From a virus: 64,000 nucleotides of DNA. The stretch's first letter is position 1; the number at the start of each line of letters is the position of its first letter. Below, one piece after another: positions 24,201-33,526 of this stretch. The notes under the pieces were generated by a model. The model did not search any database, was not told the DNA's origin, and worked only from the letters and a program-made list of their open reading frames with translations. The translations under genes were made by a program, and so were the position numbers. The stretch lies in the IMG/VR virus record IMGVR_UViG_3300005528_000048, positions 1 through 64,000 of that record; one strand, given 5' to 3'.

Positions 24201-27200
24201 AGTTGCAGGTCAAAATGCTGCAAGTCAAAACGCTACAAGTCCAAATGTTGCAAAAGTTGAAAAAGGGCTTGGTGATTTAGCTGGTAAGTTTATTGTTTTA
24301 CAATCAGCATTATCATTTTTCCAAGGAGGATTTACAGAGGCGGGTAGTGTTGCAGAAAAATTTTCAACAGGTTTACAAACTGCCGTGTCAGCAGTGTTCG
24401 CTTATCAGGCAATTACGCAACTCAGAGCAAAACAAGAAAAAAGCGAACTTTTGGCATCTTCTGCACGACGAATGAGGTTGTCTCAAAAAGGCATGTCTAT
24501 AGAAGCGGCTGGTACTTTAAGGGGTGGAGCGATAGGTAGCTTACAAAAAGGCTACGGAAAGACAATGGGCCGTCTTTCAACAGCTACATTAGGTGGTGCA
24601 ACTGGCGCTGTTGCATTAGCTGGTATAGTTGGAAAAGGCTTCAATGATATAGCTTCTTTATTTTATAATAAAAGTCCAAAAGTTGCTGGTGCGCTCGATC
24701 TTTTAACTAATGCAGCAGATAAAGCGGCAAATTCTTTATCTCAGACGGATAAAGCTATAGTGAAACGAGGTATAACTGATCTTAATTATACTTCAGGAAT
24801 GGACACGGTGTTAAATTCTCTTTTGGTATTGAATCCATTAAGGGCGGGAAGAGAAGGTGTTTCCCTAAGCCCTGGAAAAAAATATGAAGAACAAATTACC
24901 ACTAAGCCGACAGTATTAGCTGGAGGTCAAACAGCAGAGGAATTCAAATCCGCACAGTCTAGTTTATTTAATTTAATTTACTCTAAAAAAAGAACTGGAT
25001 TAGATAAAGGACTTGAAGGAAAAAAATTGGAAGAAGCGCAAGACAAACTCCTAGAAGAAACTCAATTAGAGGTTTTTAGAATTTTTAAAGCAGCTACCAC
25101 TTTCTCTTCAATTAGTGGGTTGGAAGAATTAGATTTATCAAAAGTATTTGAAAATACTGTTGTGAAAGATTTAATTAAAAAATCTGATGAAGTTTCAAAA
25201 ATTTTAGAAATTCAAACTTCAAATATTGAATTTAATAAACCACTTCAAATCTTTAAAAGAACAATAGAAAACATTATTTTTCAAGGCGCTCAAGATATTG
25301 AAGACGCTTCTCAAGATTTACAAAGAAGAGCTAAAGTAATTAGTGCAATTACTTCTAGTAAGAGTTTTGCTACTTTAGGAGATTCTTCAAAAATAGCTTT
25401 TGAAATCAATTCATCATTAGAGCAATTCAATGCAGAATATAATAATAAAATAAAAACATTTTTAAATGAAACCCAAGCGGCATTAAAAGATTATCTGCCA
25501 GAATTAGGTATTGCTCAAGAAAAAGAAGAACCGATTCGAAAAGCGTTTGAAGCTGTTGGAAAAGCAACAGATCAAAAAGGTTTAGCAGAAGCTCTGAGAG
25601 ATGTTGTGAGCCAAATACAGTCTGCTGGCGTATCATTAGATAACGCTAAGTTTCAAGAACTTAAAAATAAAGTTATAAGTTCAACGAATGCATTTTCTAG
25701 GTTAATTAAAGAACAAGATAATGAGTTAGCAATTTTACAGTTCAACAATCAAGAAAGAATTTTAGAAGCTCAAGCTTATGATACATATCGTAATAATTTA
25801 GCTAATTTTGTAGATGGAATTATTGAGTCTGAAAAATCACTTATTAAATTAAGAGGGGAAATTGAGAGGATTGATGTTGATAAAGAAACTAATATTGCAC
25901 GCCGAACATCTTATGCAATTAGTTCAAGAGAAGCATTACTTATTCGCCAAGAAGAAGAACGTAAAGCTTTTGCCCTTAAACGCCCTAAAGAATTAGAAGC
26001 TAATTTACAAGAAAAACAAATAGCTGCCGAAAGAGACTTCTTTACAAAAGAAAATATTGCAGAATTAAATCGAAATACAACAGCCCTTGAAAACTTAACA
26101 AGTATTTTAGCGCAAGATTTTATCAAAAAAATAGATGAAGCTATAAATTTTGTTAATCAAAGCGGCTATGGTCTAGCAGGCGGTGCAGGAGGCGCTGTAA
26201 GAGGTGTTCCTTTTCCAGCAGGTATTAGTAACAATCAACAACTTCTTGATTATTACAATAATCTTAAATCTGCCTATTCTCCTTTATCTACGCGATCTTT
26301 TAATAATCAAGGTGGATTACAAACAGGGAGTGAGTTTGTTAGACAAATCGTTGCCTCAATACGCCAAGGAAATAACTTGCAAACATTACAAAATGAAATA
26401 CAAGGCTTTGACTTGAATCAGGGAGCCAAAGATAGACTCGTTGAATTTGCAAGACAAGTATATGAATCCAGCCAATTACAAGGCGCTACAATGGATCAAA
26501 CATTGGAAACAATGGAAAAAAGACTTAAAGGGGAATTAGAAATAAATGATTTAGTTAATAGTTACAATGGTAAATTAAGGGATCAGCTAAGATCAGTTGT
26601 AGATTCATTAAACGATCCTCAAACCAGAGGGGAGTTTTTATTAAAACAAGGCGTATTAACAAGAGGCGCAAAAGAACTTTCAAAAAGATCGGAGCAAGAA
26701 AAAAGAGATTATCGTTCATCTTTTGGTTATGGTTTTGACGAAGCAATGGATAAGCTTAGAGCTAGAACAGAAGATTTCCGTAATCAACTCGGTCAAGAAA
26801 TTCCAGACCTATTCTCTCAAAATCTTGCGCAAGGATTGAATGATGCAATCTCTGGAGCAAAAGACCTCAAAACAGCTCTTACTGATGCGGCCACAGCCTT
26901 CTTCCAAGAAATTACGCGTAAGAATATTTCTAATCTTGCTGATTTAGCAACAAGAGGATTAGGAAGTTTAGCGCAAACTGGATTTGGTGCTTTGGGTTTT
27001 GCTTCTGGTGGTTTTATTAAAGGAGGTTCTGGAACCAGAGATGATGTTCCAGCAATGCTCATGGGCGGTGAATATGTTGTTAAGAAGTCTGCTGTGAACA
27101 AATACGGAAAAGGTTTCTTTGATGCTATTAACAGTGGCAGAATGCGTGGCTATGCCGCTGGCGGCATGGTTGACCCACAAACTTTCCCAACGCAAACTGG

Positions 27201-28188
27201 TCGCGGCGGATTCTTTACTCCTGGCGACTATGGCCAAGGCGCAATCACTGGCAAGAATGAACTTCTTACTTTTGCCACTCAAAGCTTCACTGGTGGTCAA
27301 TATGACTACATGGGCGGTTTTGGCATGGGAGGCGCAACAGTTTCTCTTGAGCCTGAGAGTGCTCGCTTATCTGCTTTTGGGCGTGAAAATAGTCCAATGT
27401 TTGAACGCGTTCAGCAATCCAAAGAAGAAGCTTTTAAGGTTTACTTAGAAGGCTTACAGAAAGAAAAAGAATACGCTGAATTACTCGACCAAATAGCTAA
27501 AAATGAAAAAGCTCGTAAAAAACAGTTGCAAATGGCAATCATTTCAGCAGTTGTGAGTAGCGCATTGAGCTATGCTGGAAATAAATATTTCCCACAAGGA
27601 TCAAAAGAATATTCTGTATTAAATAATCCTGGATTTAGAATTACTCGTACTACTTCGCAAAGGCCAAGTCAGCCAATGATAAGTGGATCGGGTGCAGCAA
27701 GTTATTTAAGGGTATCAAATAATACATCTGCCTTGCCTCTTCCAACTTCCACAAGCGGATCATCTTCTACACCAATATTATTGCCACAAAGAACCGCTGG
27801 TGGTTTAATTTCTGGTGGTTCCAATATTCGCGATGATGTTCCAGCCATGCTCACTGGCGGCGAGTTTGTCTTGAACAATCGCGCCACTCAACGCATTGGT
27901 CTTCAAAACCTCAACAGACTCAATAGCGGAGCGCCAGTTTCTAGCGAAGGTTCTTCACCAGAGATGACTCAAACTTTGATTGCCAAGCTTGATGAACTCA
28001 TTCAAACCACTGCAAACTCTTCCAAAGAAAATGTAGTTGTGAATGTTTCCACAAATGAAGCTGGTGGTCAAACAACTGAAAATCCCACTGGCACAGAAAG
28101 AGACTTACAAAAGAAAATCCGCCAAGCTGTGCTTGATGTAATCGCTCAAGAAAAAAGACTAGGAGGGTCGCTTGAAAAATCACGATGA
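21232..28188 (+). CDS. Tape measure protein with embedded nuclease-like domain (2318 aa)
   Basis: Sets tail length and travels in the tail lumen. Residues ~90-290 hold the TP901-type core ('LEDTLQRTKDALILTRTTGL', 'GGAVIGNALKTIFSRLQD'). A hydrophobic stretch lies near 430-455. From 572 the motif IPNF/VPNY recurs: AIPNFA (572-577), IVPNYA (594-599), GFIPNF (628-633), GYIPNFA (891-897), GFIPNF (969-974). Between 635 and 890 lies a globular insert with E750, D776 and E799-A-K801, a PD-(D/E)XK-like pattern. A second insert (898-967) follows. Residues ~1200-1800 are coiled coil, and 'RDDVPAML.GGE' repeats occur near 1935 and 2200. At ~1 Angstrom scaling of 1.5 per residue the tail would be about 350 nm. 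The gene has AAGG-type RBS. Confidence 0.9.
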   Translation: MAINVPLNAQLQNATQLQQQVQNAVNAVRINLGGANGARSLSALSQPLGRLTGQADEFTKSLDAANARVLAFGASVGVVNAVSNAFKALVSSTIEVEKALTEISVVGDQFRGGLKDIGTGLFDIAKQTGQSFGEVSKAALEFARQGLSLEDTLQRTKDALILTRTTGLDAAKSVDGLTAAVNAFSKAGLSTTQVLNKLAAVDQAFAVSSADLIEAFQRTGAVAQQAGVSFDELAGIVTALQTETSRGGAVIGNALKTIFSRLQDTSILTQLQNLGIAVQDLQGNVLPARQILQNLAGDVQGLSKLTQAGIFKDVAGTFQLNQLVSLLGDLNKEQSISAAATAKSAQATNEAYNANERLNQSLDAILNKVATTGKQLGALLGEIGLSDNLKDILDGVNNFIEQVTDVLQGDDLGSKFAKGIVKGIGSVLSGPGLMVFLAIVAKLSFDLAKFGVQSLKTFFNIGKAANDQKQIQESIVQVLLKNQNVLNQILSTQGGQNAQAQAFLGILNQQAAAMQTIQGLAGNIAGTVYGAGYRQTGQGLARRSAGGYLPAQEAADVRRGVGGASPSSKVVAIPNFAFGGGKRGTMIANTSEYIVPNYAGGGSAIFNPDMVKTMGLPAGAKKISAAGGFIPNFTEKAKDFSKKYALITNNVGDTALGATFSYKPKGAEEPVFYKANIYGIDPSKLEAKDGSNIYFKRFSSNELERRYTSFAVKDAKNFAEKAIGLPISPVSIQNLTNAGSVPSVVGTIFETAIQSILTDEELIKRIRDDNQNALFDFVSPATAKIGQLFGIKENIPYLEAKSSASKDARKSFAKKIYQEELRGNPMLSSKKDLHRKISGPPLTIRPGNFSEQLQKVSGKNFKAINLTPEQINQLEKAGGQLKSSSQQGALGYIPNFAASALQDAITREKRAGLSGSQIYIDQNPSLKSPQNPMGLMVANTRDEPFGGIQGISRARKEGMNPKLYGAANGFIPNFFSFTGGASQYGGGAGGVAGQNAASQNATSPNVAKVEKGLGDLAGKFIVLQSALSFFQGGFTEAGSVAEKFSTGLQTAVSAVFAYQAITQLRAKQEKSELLASSARRMRLSQKGMSIEAAGTLRGGAIGSLQKGYGKTMGRLSTATLGGATGAVALAGIVGKGFNDIASLFYNKSPKVAGALDLLTNAADKAANSLSQTDKAIVKRGITDLNYTSGMDTVLNSLLVLNPLRAGREGVSLSPGKKYEEQITTKPTVLAGGQTAEEFKSAQSSLFNLIYSKKRTGLDKGLEGKKLEEAQDKLLEETQLEVFRIFKAATTFSSISGLEELDLSKVFENTVVKDLIKKSDEVSKILEIQTSNIEFNKPLQIFKRTIENIIFQGAQDIEDASQDLQRRAKVISAITSSKSFATLGDSSKIAFEINSSLEQFNAEYNNKIKTFLNETQAALKDYLPELGIAQEKEEPIRKAFEAVGKATDQKGLAEALRDVVSQIQSAGVSLDNAKFQELKNKVISSTNAFSRLIKEQDNELAILQFNNQERILEAQAYDTYRNNLANFVDGIIESEKSLIKLRGEIERIDVDKETNIARRTSYAISSREALLIRQEEERKAFALKRPKELEANLQEKQIAAERDFFTKENIAELNRNTTALENLTSILAQDFIKKIDEAINFVNQSGYGLAGGAGGAVRGVPFPAGISNNQQLLDYYNNLKSAYSPLSTRSFNNQGGLQTGSEFVRQIVASIRQGNNLQTLQNEIQGFDLNQGAKDRLVEFARQVYESSQLQGATMDQTLETMEKRLKGELEINDLVNSYNGKLRDQLRSVVDSLNDPQTRGEFLLKQGVLTRGAKELSKRSEQEKRDYRSSFGYGFDEAMDKLRARTEDFRNQLGQEIPDLFSQNLAQGLNDAISGAKDLKTALTDAATAFFQEITRKNISNLADLATRGLGSLAQTGFGALGFASGGFIKGGSGTRDDVPAMLMGGEYVVKKSAVNKYGKGFFDAINSGRMRGYAAGGMVDPQTFPTQTGRGGFFTPGDYGQGAITGKNELLTFATQSFTGGQYDYMGGFGMGGATVSLEPESARLSAFGRENSPMFERVQQSKEEAFKVYLEGLQKEKEYAELLDQIAKNEKARKKQLQMAIISAVVSSALSYAGNKYFPQGSKEYSVLNNPGFRITRTTSQRPSQPMISGSGAASYLRVSNNTSALPLPTSTSGSSSTPILLPQRTAGGLISGGSNIRDDVPAMLTGGEFVLNNRATQRIGLQNLNRLNSGAPVSSEGSSPEMTQTLIAKLDELIQTTANSSKENVVVNVSTNEAGGQTTENPTGTERDLQKKIRQAVLDVIAQEKRLGGSLEKSR

Positions 28189-28988
28189 GCATAGACCGAT
28201 CACTCTCAGTTCAACCATACGATCAAGTTTTTGTCGTGAATGGTGTGCAACTCTCTGGAGTTGACAGCATCAGCATAAACTATAGCGTCCCATTAGAAAA
28301 CTCTTTAACACTAGGATCAACTTATGGCTATAATCTCAACAATCCTATCCAAGCCGAAATCTCTTTACAACGCAGCATGTTATACCAAGACCCGCTTTTG
28401 GGTTTTACTGGCGATTCTAGTTTTTCTGGCAGTTTGAGCTACAATGGTAAGTCTTATGGTTTCACTAGCGGCTTTTTAAACCGATACAGCATTTCCTGCA
28501 CTGTTGGCGAGATTCCATCCATCTCTTGTGGCATCACTGTTTATGGAAAACTTGAACCCTCCCTTGAGGTTTTAAAAACACAAGAGAATCCAAGCATTTT
28601 TATTCCAAGCCCAAGATCAATGACGGTTTCTGGAGACAATACTTCAAACAATCGCGTCAAAAGCTTTTCTTTCGAGTATTCCATTAATCGTCAAGGCATC
28701 TATTCTCTTGATAGTGCAAAAGAAGTTGATGAGGTTGTGTTTTTGCCGCCAGTTAATGTTGCCGCTTCACTAACATTTGATGCAGTGAACATGACTCCAG
28801 AAAATCACGAATTCTTTTTGCAGAGCGCAGAACAGAAAAATTTTGACATTTCAATCAAAAGTCGAGATAATAATAGTGAAATTATTCATCTCACGATTCC
28901 AAACATTCAAGAAATTTCACAAGAGCTTTCAGCAAGTTCAGATAGCTCTTTGGCCATTGTTAATAACTACATAGGATACATAGAATGA
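28185..28988 (+). CDS. Tail-tube-like/distal tail protein, paralogue 3 (267 aa)
   Basis: Beta-rich; overlaps the tape measure stop by 4 bp. It shares the family pattern with the 2209, 15917 and 31243 products ('LNRYSISCTVGEIPSISCGI', then 'SFSFEYSINRQGIYSLDSAK'). Directly downstream of the tape measure is the normal place of the distal tail protein, whose fold is related to tube proteins, so a tube-cap or distal tail role is likely. Shortest of the four paralogues. Confidence 0.6.
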   Translation: MSIDRSLSVQPYDQVFVVNGVQLSGVDSISINYSVPLENSLTLGSTYGYNLNNPIQAEISLQRSMLYQDPLLGFTGDSSFSGSLSYNGKSYGFTSGFLNRYSISCTVGEIPSISCGITVYGKLEPSLEVLKTQENPSIFIPSPRSMTVSGDNTSNNRVKSFSFEYSINRQGIYSLDSAKEVDEVVFLPPVNVAASLTFDAVNMTPENHEFFLQSAEQKNFDISIKSRDNNSEIIHLTIPNIQEISQELSASSDSSLAIVNNYIGYIE

Positions 28989-31246
28989 ACTTGTTCTACA
29001 ACAGAGACAATAACATCACTGGCGCAGCAAACCTAGCGTCTTTCAACTTTAGTCCCAACTATGGTTCAACAGTTTCGTTCTCTTGCAAAAAGAACAAGTA
29101 CATGTATAACAATAATTCTTTTGCGATTATACCAACAACGCTTAATAATATTGTTGCCACATGCAGTTTTAATTTTAATGTGAATGAGAGTGATGCGCAA
29201 AACATCATGAACTTTTTTGAGAGTCAAAGTGGAACTGGCGCTTTTGCAGTGAATGATGCTTCTCAGATTTATCGCACGCTAACTGGTTTTGCTGATGATT
29301 TCAGCATATCAATGACAACCAATAACCAATACAATATTGCTTTAAATTTTTCTGTTGAAAGAAACTCTAGCGTTCTCAATTGGAGCGGAATGTCTTTTGT
29401 AAATTACGATTTTGTAAGTTGGGAAACTGGACAATTTTATCAAAAATATCAGCCTGTTTATTTTGAAATTCAGGCCCAAAATAAATTAGTCAATTTTTAT
29501 TATGCTACCGAGGACCATACAAGCACAGCAGATAATGCTCCGCCGAACACTGGCTACTGGTCACAGTCACTATTCTATGAAAATGAACTCGGACTAACTG
29601 TTGAAACAAAACCAATGGTTTCCAGAAATGAGTTTAAAAATTCTTTTGTTCAAAGAATCAAGGACAGCGAAAACATTCACTCTTTCCAAGGATTGCAATT
29701 AACTTATAAAAATATTACTGATTTCAAGCTCAAATCTCTTCTTCACTTTTTAGAGAATTCTCTTGGATACAAAAGGTTCCAATTCAATTTGCCAAAAATT
29801 TATGATCGCCCAAAACTGTTTTATGTTGATAGTTGGCAGCACTCTTGGAACTATCAAGACTCAAATAACCTAACAATATCAATTGTTGAAGACCCTCTCG
29901 GCATCAAGGTCCAAGATGATGTTCCCGCTTTTCTTGTTGGACAAGCTTTAAATCAATCTTCGCTATCATATTATGCTGACCCCAAATCGTCAGCTTATGT
30001 GATTGATGCTTCTGGCGTTAAAGAAACAAAAACAGAAGGCTCTCAACAAATCAATTGGGGCAGTTATCCAGTCAAAAATTTAAAAGTTTATCGTGAGTTA
30101 GATAGCTTTTCAGCTTATAACCAAGGAGTTGAATCTGTGATTTTTTATCCACGCTGTTATGTGGGTAATTGCGATCTTTCAGTTAATCAAATCAATAGCG
30201 TTTCTTTCGAAGGGGCGAAAGATGTTGTGGGTTTAAATTTGACAGCTAATAATTTATCAACATTTTCGGCTGATGGTGTTACAGGATTGAAAAACTTAAA
30301 TCTATCAAACAATAATCTAACATCAATCGGCATCAGTGGATGCAACAGCATCACTGGTTTAAATCTTAACGAGAATCAAATATCGCAGCAGAGTTTTTCA
30401 GATGCGCTAGTTAATTTGGCTTTTGGTTCTGGGACCAGTGGCAACATTTCTGTTCTTGGAGATGTTAGCTTTTATCAATTAAATCCAACGCCGCAGTCTG
30501 GCAATGATTATTTTTGTATTTCTTCTCTCGATTATCGCAACTGGACACAAACATATAAAAATTTAAGCTTGCCAATTCAACCAACTGGTTTTGTGGGCAG
30601 CAACGTGTTCACGGTTTGGCTTAGAGATTCTTTCTCTGAAGCAGTAACAAACGAGTATTCTTCAAAATGGACTTCCAGCCAAAACACTTACGAAACAATC
30701 CAAGATTACACGCCAAACCCTTCTTTGTGGGCAACTTTAAATCCAAATCAATTTTATAAAAGACCAGCATATCTATTTAATAATAGCTTGTTAACTGGTG
30801 GAGTTATCAATAATACTGGTGATTATTTATCAGCTTTTGTGGTTGCAAAGTTTGACAATAGCGGCGATCAATGCGTTTTGAATTTTTCTCCAAATAAAAA
30901 TTATGGACTATTTTATAGCGGCGGAACAGTATCATTCAGGGACGGAGCAACAGTCAATGTTTTGACAGGAAATGTTGCAACAGATCAGTATTACTCTATT
31001 GGCTTCGTGCGCAACTCAACGCATTTTACTGGCTATCTGAATGGCTTGGTTGGTAATTCTGGAACTCTCTCTGCTAGTAATTTAAATTCAATCAAGCTTT
31101 CTGTTGGGGGAGCAGAAGGCGCAACACCAAGATATTTTGCGGGTAATTTGGGCGAGGTTTTAGTTTTCTCAAATTCTTCCGCTTTTAATTTGGACCCTGC
31201 TTTTCATAAACCCTTTAACGCTAGATTTGCCATATTTGTGCCATGA
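28985..31246 (+). CDS. Tail protein with leucine-rich repeats and LamG-like domain (753 aa)
   Basis: Residues 1-~310 resemble phage minor tail proteins and form two related beta halves ('NNIVATCSFNFNVNES' and 'GLQLTYKNITDFKLKSLLHF'). Residues ~395-465 are leucine-rich repeats ('LNLTANNLSTF', 'LKNLNLSNNNLTSIG', 'GLNLNENQIS'). Residues ~600-740 look like a LamG/concanavalin-type jelly roll ('YYSIGFVRNSTHFTGYLNG'). The two C-terminal modules are typical surface-binding domains, so this is a candidate host-recognition or adhesion protein at the tail tip. Overlaps both neighbours by 4 bp. Confidence 0.7.
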   Translation: MNLFYNRDNNITGAANLASFNFSPNYGSTVSFSCKKNKYMYNNNSFAIIPTTLNNIVATCSFNFNVNESDAQNIMNFFESQSGTGAFAVNDASQIYRTLTGFADDFSISMTTNNQYNIALNFSVERNSSVLNWSGMSFVNYDFVSWETGQFYQKYQPVYFEIQAQNKLVNFYYATEDHTSTADNAPPNTGYWSQSLFYENELGLTVETKPMVSRNEFKNSFVQRIKDSENIHSFQGLQLTYKNITDFKLKSLLHFLENSLGYKRFQFNLPKIYDRPKLFYVDSWQHSWNYQDSNNLTISIVEDPLGIKVQDDVPAFLVGQALNQSSLSYYADPKSSAYVIDASGVKETKTEGSQQINWGSYPVKNLKVYRELDSFSAYNQGVESVIFYPRCYVGNCDLSVNQINSVSFEGAKDVVGLNLTANNLSTFSADGVTGLKNLNLSNNNLTSIGISGCNSITGLNLNENQISQQSFSDALVNLAFGSGTSGNISVLGDVSFYQLNPTPQSGNDYFCISSLDYRNWTQTYKNLSLPIQPTGFVGSNVFTVWLRDSFSEAVTNEYSSKWTSSQNTYETIQDYTPNPSLWATLNPNQFYKRPAYLFNNSLLTGGVINNTGDYLSAFVVAKFDNSGDQCVLNFSPNKNYGLFYSGGTVSFRDGATVNVLTGNVATDQYYSIGFVRNSTHFTGYLNGLVGNSGTLSASNLNSIKLSVGGAEGATPRYFAGNLGEVLVFSNSSAFNLDPAFHKPFNARFAIFVP

Positions 31247-32946
31247 TTATTAAAAGCAATTCAATCATCTTAGCTTCTGATTTAAGTCCAGCTTTTCAAG
31301 CGGTTGGAGATTTTGCGCCATATAAGAGAGGCTTGTTTCCAATTGCTTTTGTTGATAATCTTGCGTTCGATGTTCAAGGCAATCGCATTCGCTCTAAACA
31401 AGTTGGGGGTCAAGAGTTCTCTGTCGAGAACTTGGCTTTTTCACCAACTGTTTCTCTTTCCTTTGATTATGTTTCATCGCTAACATTTGACAATGAAAAC
31501 TTGCTCGGAATGTTTTTAAAAGGATGGGGAGATTTTCAATCCATCTTTAAAGGCAGCAACGGTCAATCTTGCAATCTTTATTTTATCTTGAGTGATTTGT
31601 TTGGTCTTGATTTAATTTATCAAATCAAAGATCGCGGCAATCTAAATGGTTTAGAAGTTATTTCATTTGGTAATTGCACTCTAAGCAATTACAACTTGGC
31701 CATTGCAGCGGCAACTCTTCCAAAGACTTCGATTCAAATGGAAGCAGTGAATATGGAAATGCAGGTTGTTTCCTCGAATCTTATTAATGTTCCAGCGATT
31801 AATCTTAGCGTTGGCAACAAAGATGGCGCTGCTCAACTAAGCATTAATAATTCAGAGTTCATCACTAACCTTAACGCTCTCAATACTTCTGCAACTGGTC
31901 AACCAATTTTGCCAACATATAAAACCACAGCGTTCAACATCATCACCGAAAATCCAGAAGTTCCGTCAATTCAAATCTCTCCTTGGGCAGATGCGGCAAT
32001 TTCCTCGATTGGTTTTTCAATCGGAGTTGAACGCGAAGCAAGTTATGGATTTGGCAGCGACTTTATCTACGATAAGAAAATTAAGTTTCCGATTGTTGGC
32101 AACTTAAATGTTACTGCAACAGCTTTGGCGCTTAATTCTGGCGTGCCGATTCTCACAGGAGCAATGAGCAACGAGCCTTCATACTCTCTTGAACTTCAAT
32201 TCATTGATCCTAATGAATTAAAATATATTGGCCAATCTATTGCCACTCTATCTGGTTATGCCGACCAAAACTACAGCGGTTTCTTGACAAATAATAAATA
32301 TTTAAAAATCAACAACGCCAAACTAGAATCACATAGTCACAACATTGATTATGCATCCAATCTCACTGTTGAGTTTGGGTTTTCTTTTGCTTGCAATGAG
32401 CAAAATGGTTTGTTAATGAAGTGGGGCCAAAGATCAGAAAAAGAAGGTGCGCAATTGTTTACATACGAGGGTCTAAAGTTACAGTCTAGTGATGGCGAAA
32501 AGATTGACCTTGATAATTATCTTTATTTTAATGATACTGGTTCTGCGATTATACCGTCTATCTGTGCAAGTCCAGGATTGTCAAGCGATGGCCTTCTCTT
32601 ATTAACCAGAGATAATACAACTGAAATTACCAACAGTTGCCAGTCTAATCCGCTTGGAGCTTTTACTTTTGAGGCAGCGGCGATTTATGATGCTACTGAA
32701 TATGGTCAACTTTATTGGACAAATGCTTCTGGCGCTCTCGGTTATATTGTTTACCGTTCAGAAGAATCTCCAACTGGTGCTTATGTACAAATTTTTTCTG
32801 GATTAGCTAATAATTATGAAGATTATGGAGTTAGTGCTGGAGGAAATTATTACTGGTATAGTGTTGTGGCTTTTAATAATGTTTATGTTTCTAGCGGAAT
32901 TTCTACAATTTCTAGCGGCACTAATCAAATAGTTTATTTCCCATAA
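31243..32946 (+). CDS. Tail-tube-like protein, paralogue 4, with fibronectin III-like tail (567 aa)
   Basis: Residues 1-~390 match the 15917 product segment by segment (see that entry), so it is an elongated member of the tube family. Residues ~475-560 form a fibronectin type III-like domain: 'GQLYWTNASGALGYIVYRSE' then 'NYEDYGVSAGGNYYWYSVVA'. Such add-on domains decorate tails and bind glycans weakly. The gene overlaps its upstream neighbour by 4 bp and probably forms part of the tail tip. Confidence 0.65.
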   Translation: MIIKSNSIILASDLSPAFQAVGDFAPYKRGLFPIAFVDNLAFDVQGNRIRSKQVGGQEFSVENLAFSPTVSLSFDYVSSLTFDNENLLGMFLKGWGDFQSIFKGSNGQSCNLYFILSDLFGLDLIYQIKDRGNLNGLEVISFGNCTLSNYNLAIAAATLPKTSIQMEAVNMEMQVVSSNLINVPAINLSVGNKDGAAQLSINNSEFITNLNALNTSATGQPILPTYKTTAFNIITENPEVPSIQISPWADAAISSIGFSIGVEREASYGFGSDFIYDKKIKFPIVGNLNVTATALALNSGVPILTGAMSNEPSYSLELQFIDPNELKYIGQSIATLSGYADQNYSGFLTNNKYLKINNAKLESHSHNIDYASNLTVEFGFSFACNEQNGLLMKWGQRSEKEGAQLFTYEGLKLQSSDGEKIDLDNYLYFNDTGSAIIPSICASPGLSSDGLLLLTRDNTTEITNSCQSNPLGAFTFEAAAIYDATEYGQLYWTNASGALGYIVYRSEESPTGAYVQIFSGLANNYEDYGVSAGGNYYWYSVVAFNNVYVSSGISTISSGTNQIVYFP

Positions 32947-32947
32947 T

Positions 32948-33163
32948 ATGACAGTTCTTTTTAATTATCCAAAGGTTGAAATCTCTTCTGTTTCTGAAGT
33001 TTTGAAATCAGAAGATGGGGAAATCTATCATCTTTTATTCCTTGGGGGAGACTATTCGGATTCTGATCTGTGTATTCCATCCAAAGACGAAAGCCCCAAT
33101 TATTATTTTTATTCTGGAGATGGTCAAATTTCCGTGGTAGAAGTTCAAAATCCAAATGTTTAA
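32948..33163 (+). CDS. Small tail-region protein (71 aa)
   Basis: ATG 1 nt after the upstream stop. Acidic, with aromatic residues ('SPNYYFYSGDGQISVVEV'). No family recognised; position suggests a minor tail-tip component or a chaperone for neighbouring fibres. Confidence 0.5.
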   Translation: MTVLFNYPKVEISSVSEVLKSEDGEIYHLLFLGGDYSDSDLCIPSKDESPNYYFYSGDGQISVVEVQNPNV

Positions 33164-33170
33164 AGTGTAA
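33163..33170 (+). promoter_or_regulatory. AGTGTAA element before the 33179 gene
   Basis: AAGTGTAATTC immediately after the stop of the 71-residue gene, with the ATG 8 nt further on. No -35 visible. It would start a separate transcript for the two fibre-related genes. Confidence 0.55.
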
Positions 33171-33178
33171 TTCTATAT

Positions 33179-33526
33179 ATGGCCGCAGGAACATACAATT
33201 TAACTGGTTCAAACGCAATCGAGAGAGGGGCATGTTATTCCTACTCTATTGATTTGAGCACCACAACTGGAGAATATACCCTTTCTGGCTATGCTGTATC
33301 AGGATACCTGCGCCGAAAATGGGATGGCTCTTTTGGCCCTGATTGGACAACCAGTATTTTAAGCACTGGTTCTGGCATCATCACTTTATCGCTTGATGCT
33401 GCCAAAACATCAGAATTGTCTTATGACTCTTACGAGCAAGAGATTTTCATCTATCCGCCGAATAGTGGTTGCCCTGTTAGAATCATCAAAGGCGATGTAG
33501 ATATTCAGGGAGGGGGGTTTGAATAA
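33179..33526 (+). CDS. Small tail/baseplate attachment protein (115 aa)
   Basis: A compact beta protein ('AAGTYNLTGSNAIERGACYS', later 'GIITLSLDAAKTSEL') with the look of the N-terminal domain of upper baseplate (BppU-like) proteins, which anchors fibres. It shares a base with the following fibre gene start (TAATG). Function inferred from pattern and position. Confidence 0.5.
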   Translation: MAAGTYNLTGSNAIERGACYSYSIDLSTTTGEYTLSGYAVSGYLRRKWDGSFGPDWTTSILSTGSGIITLSLDAAKTSELSYDSYEQEIFIYPPNSGCPVRIIKGDVDIQGGGFE

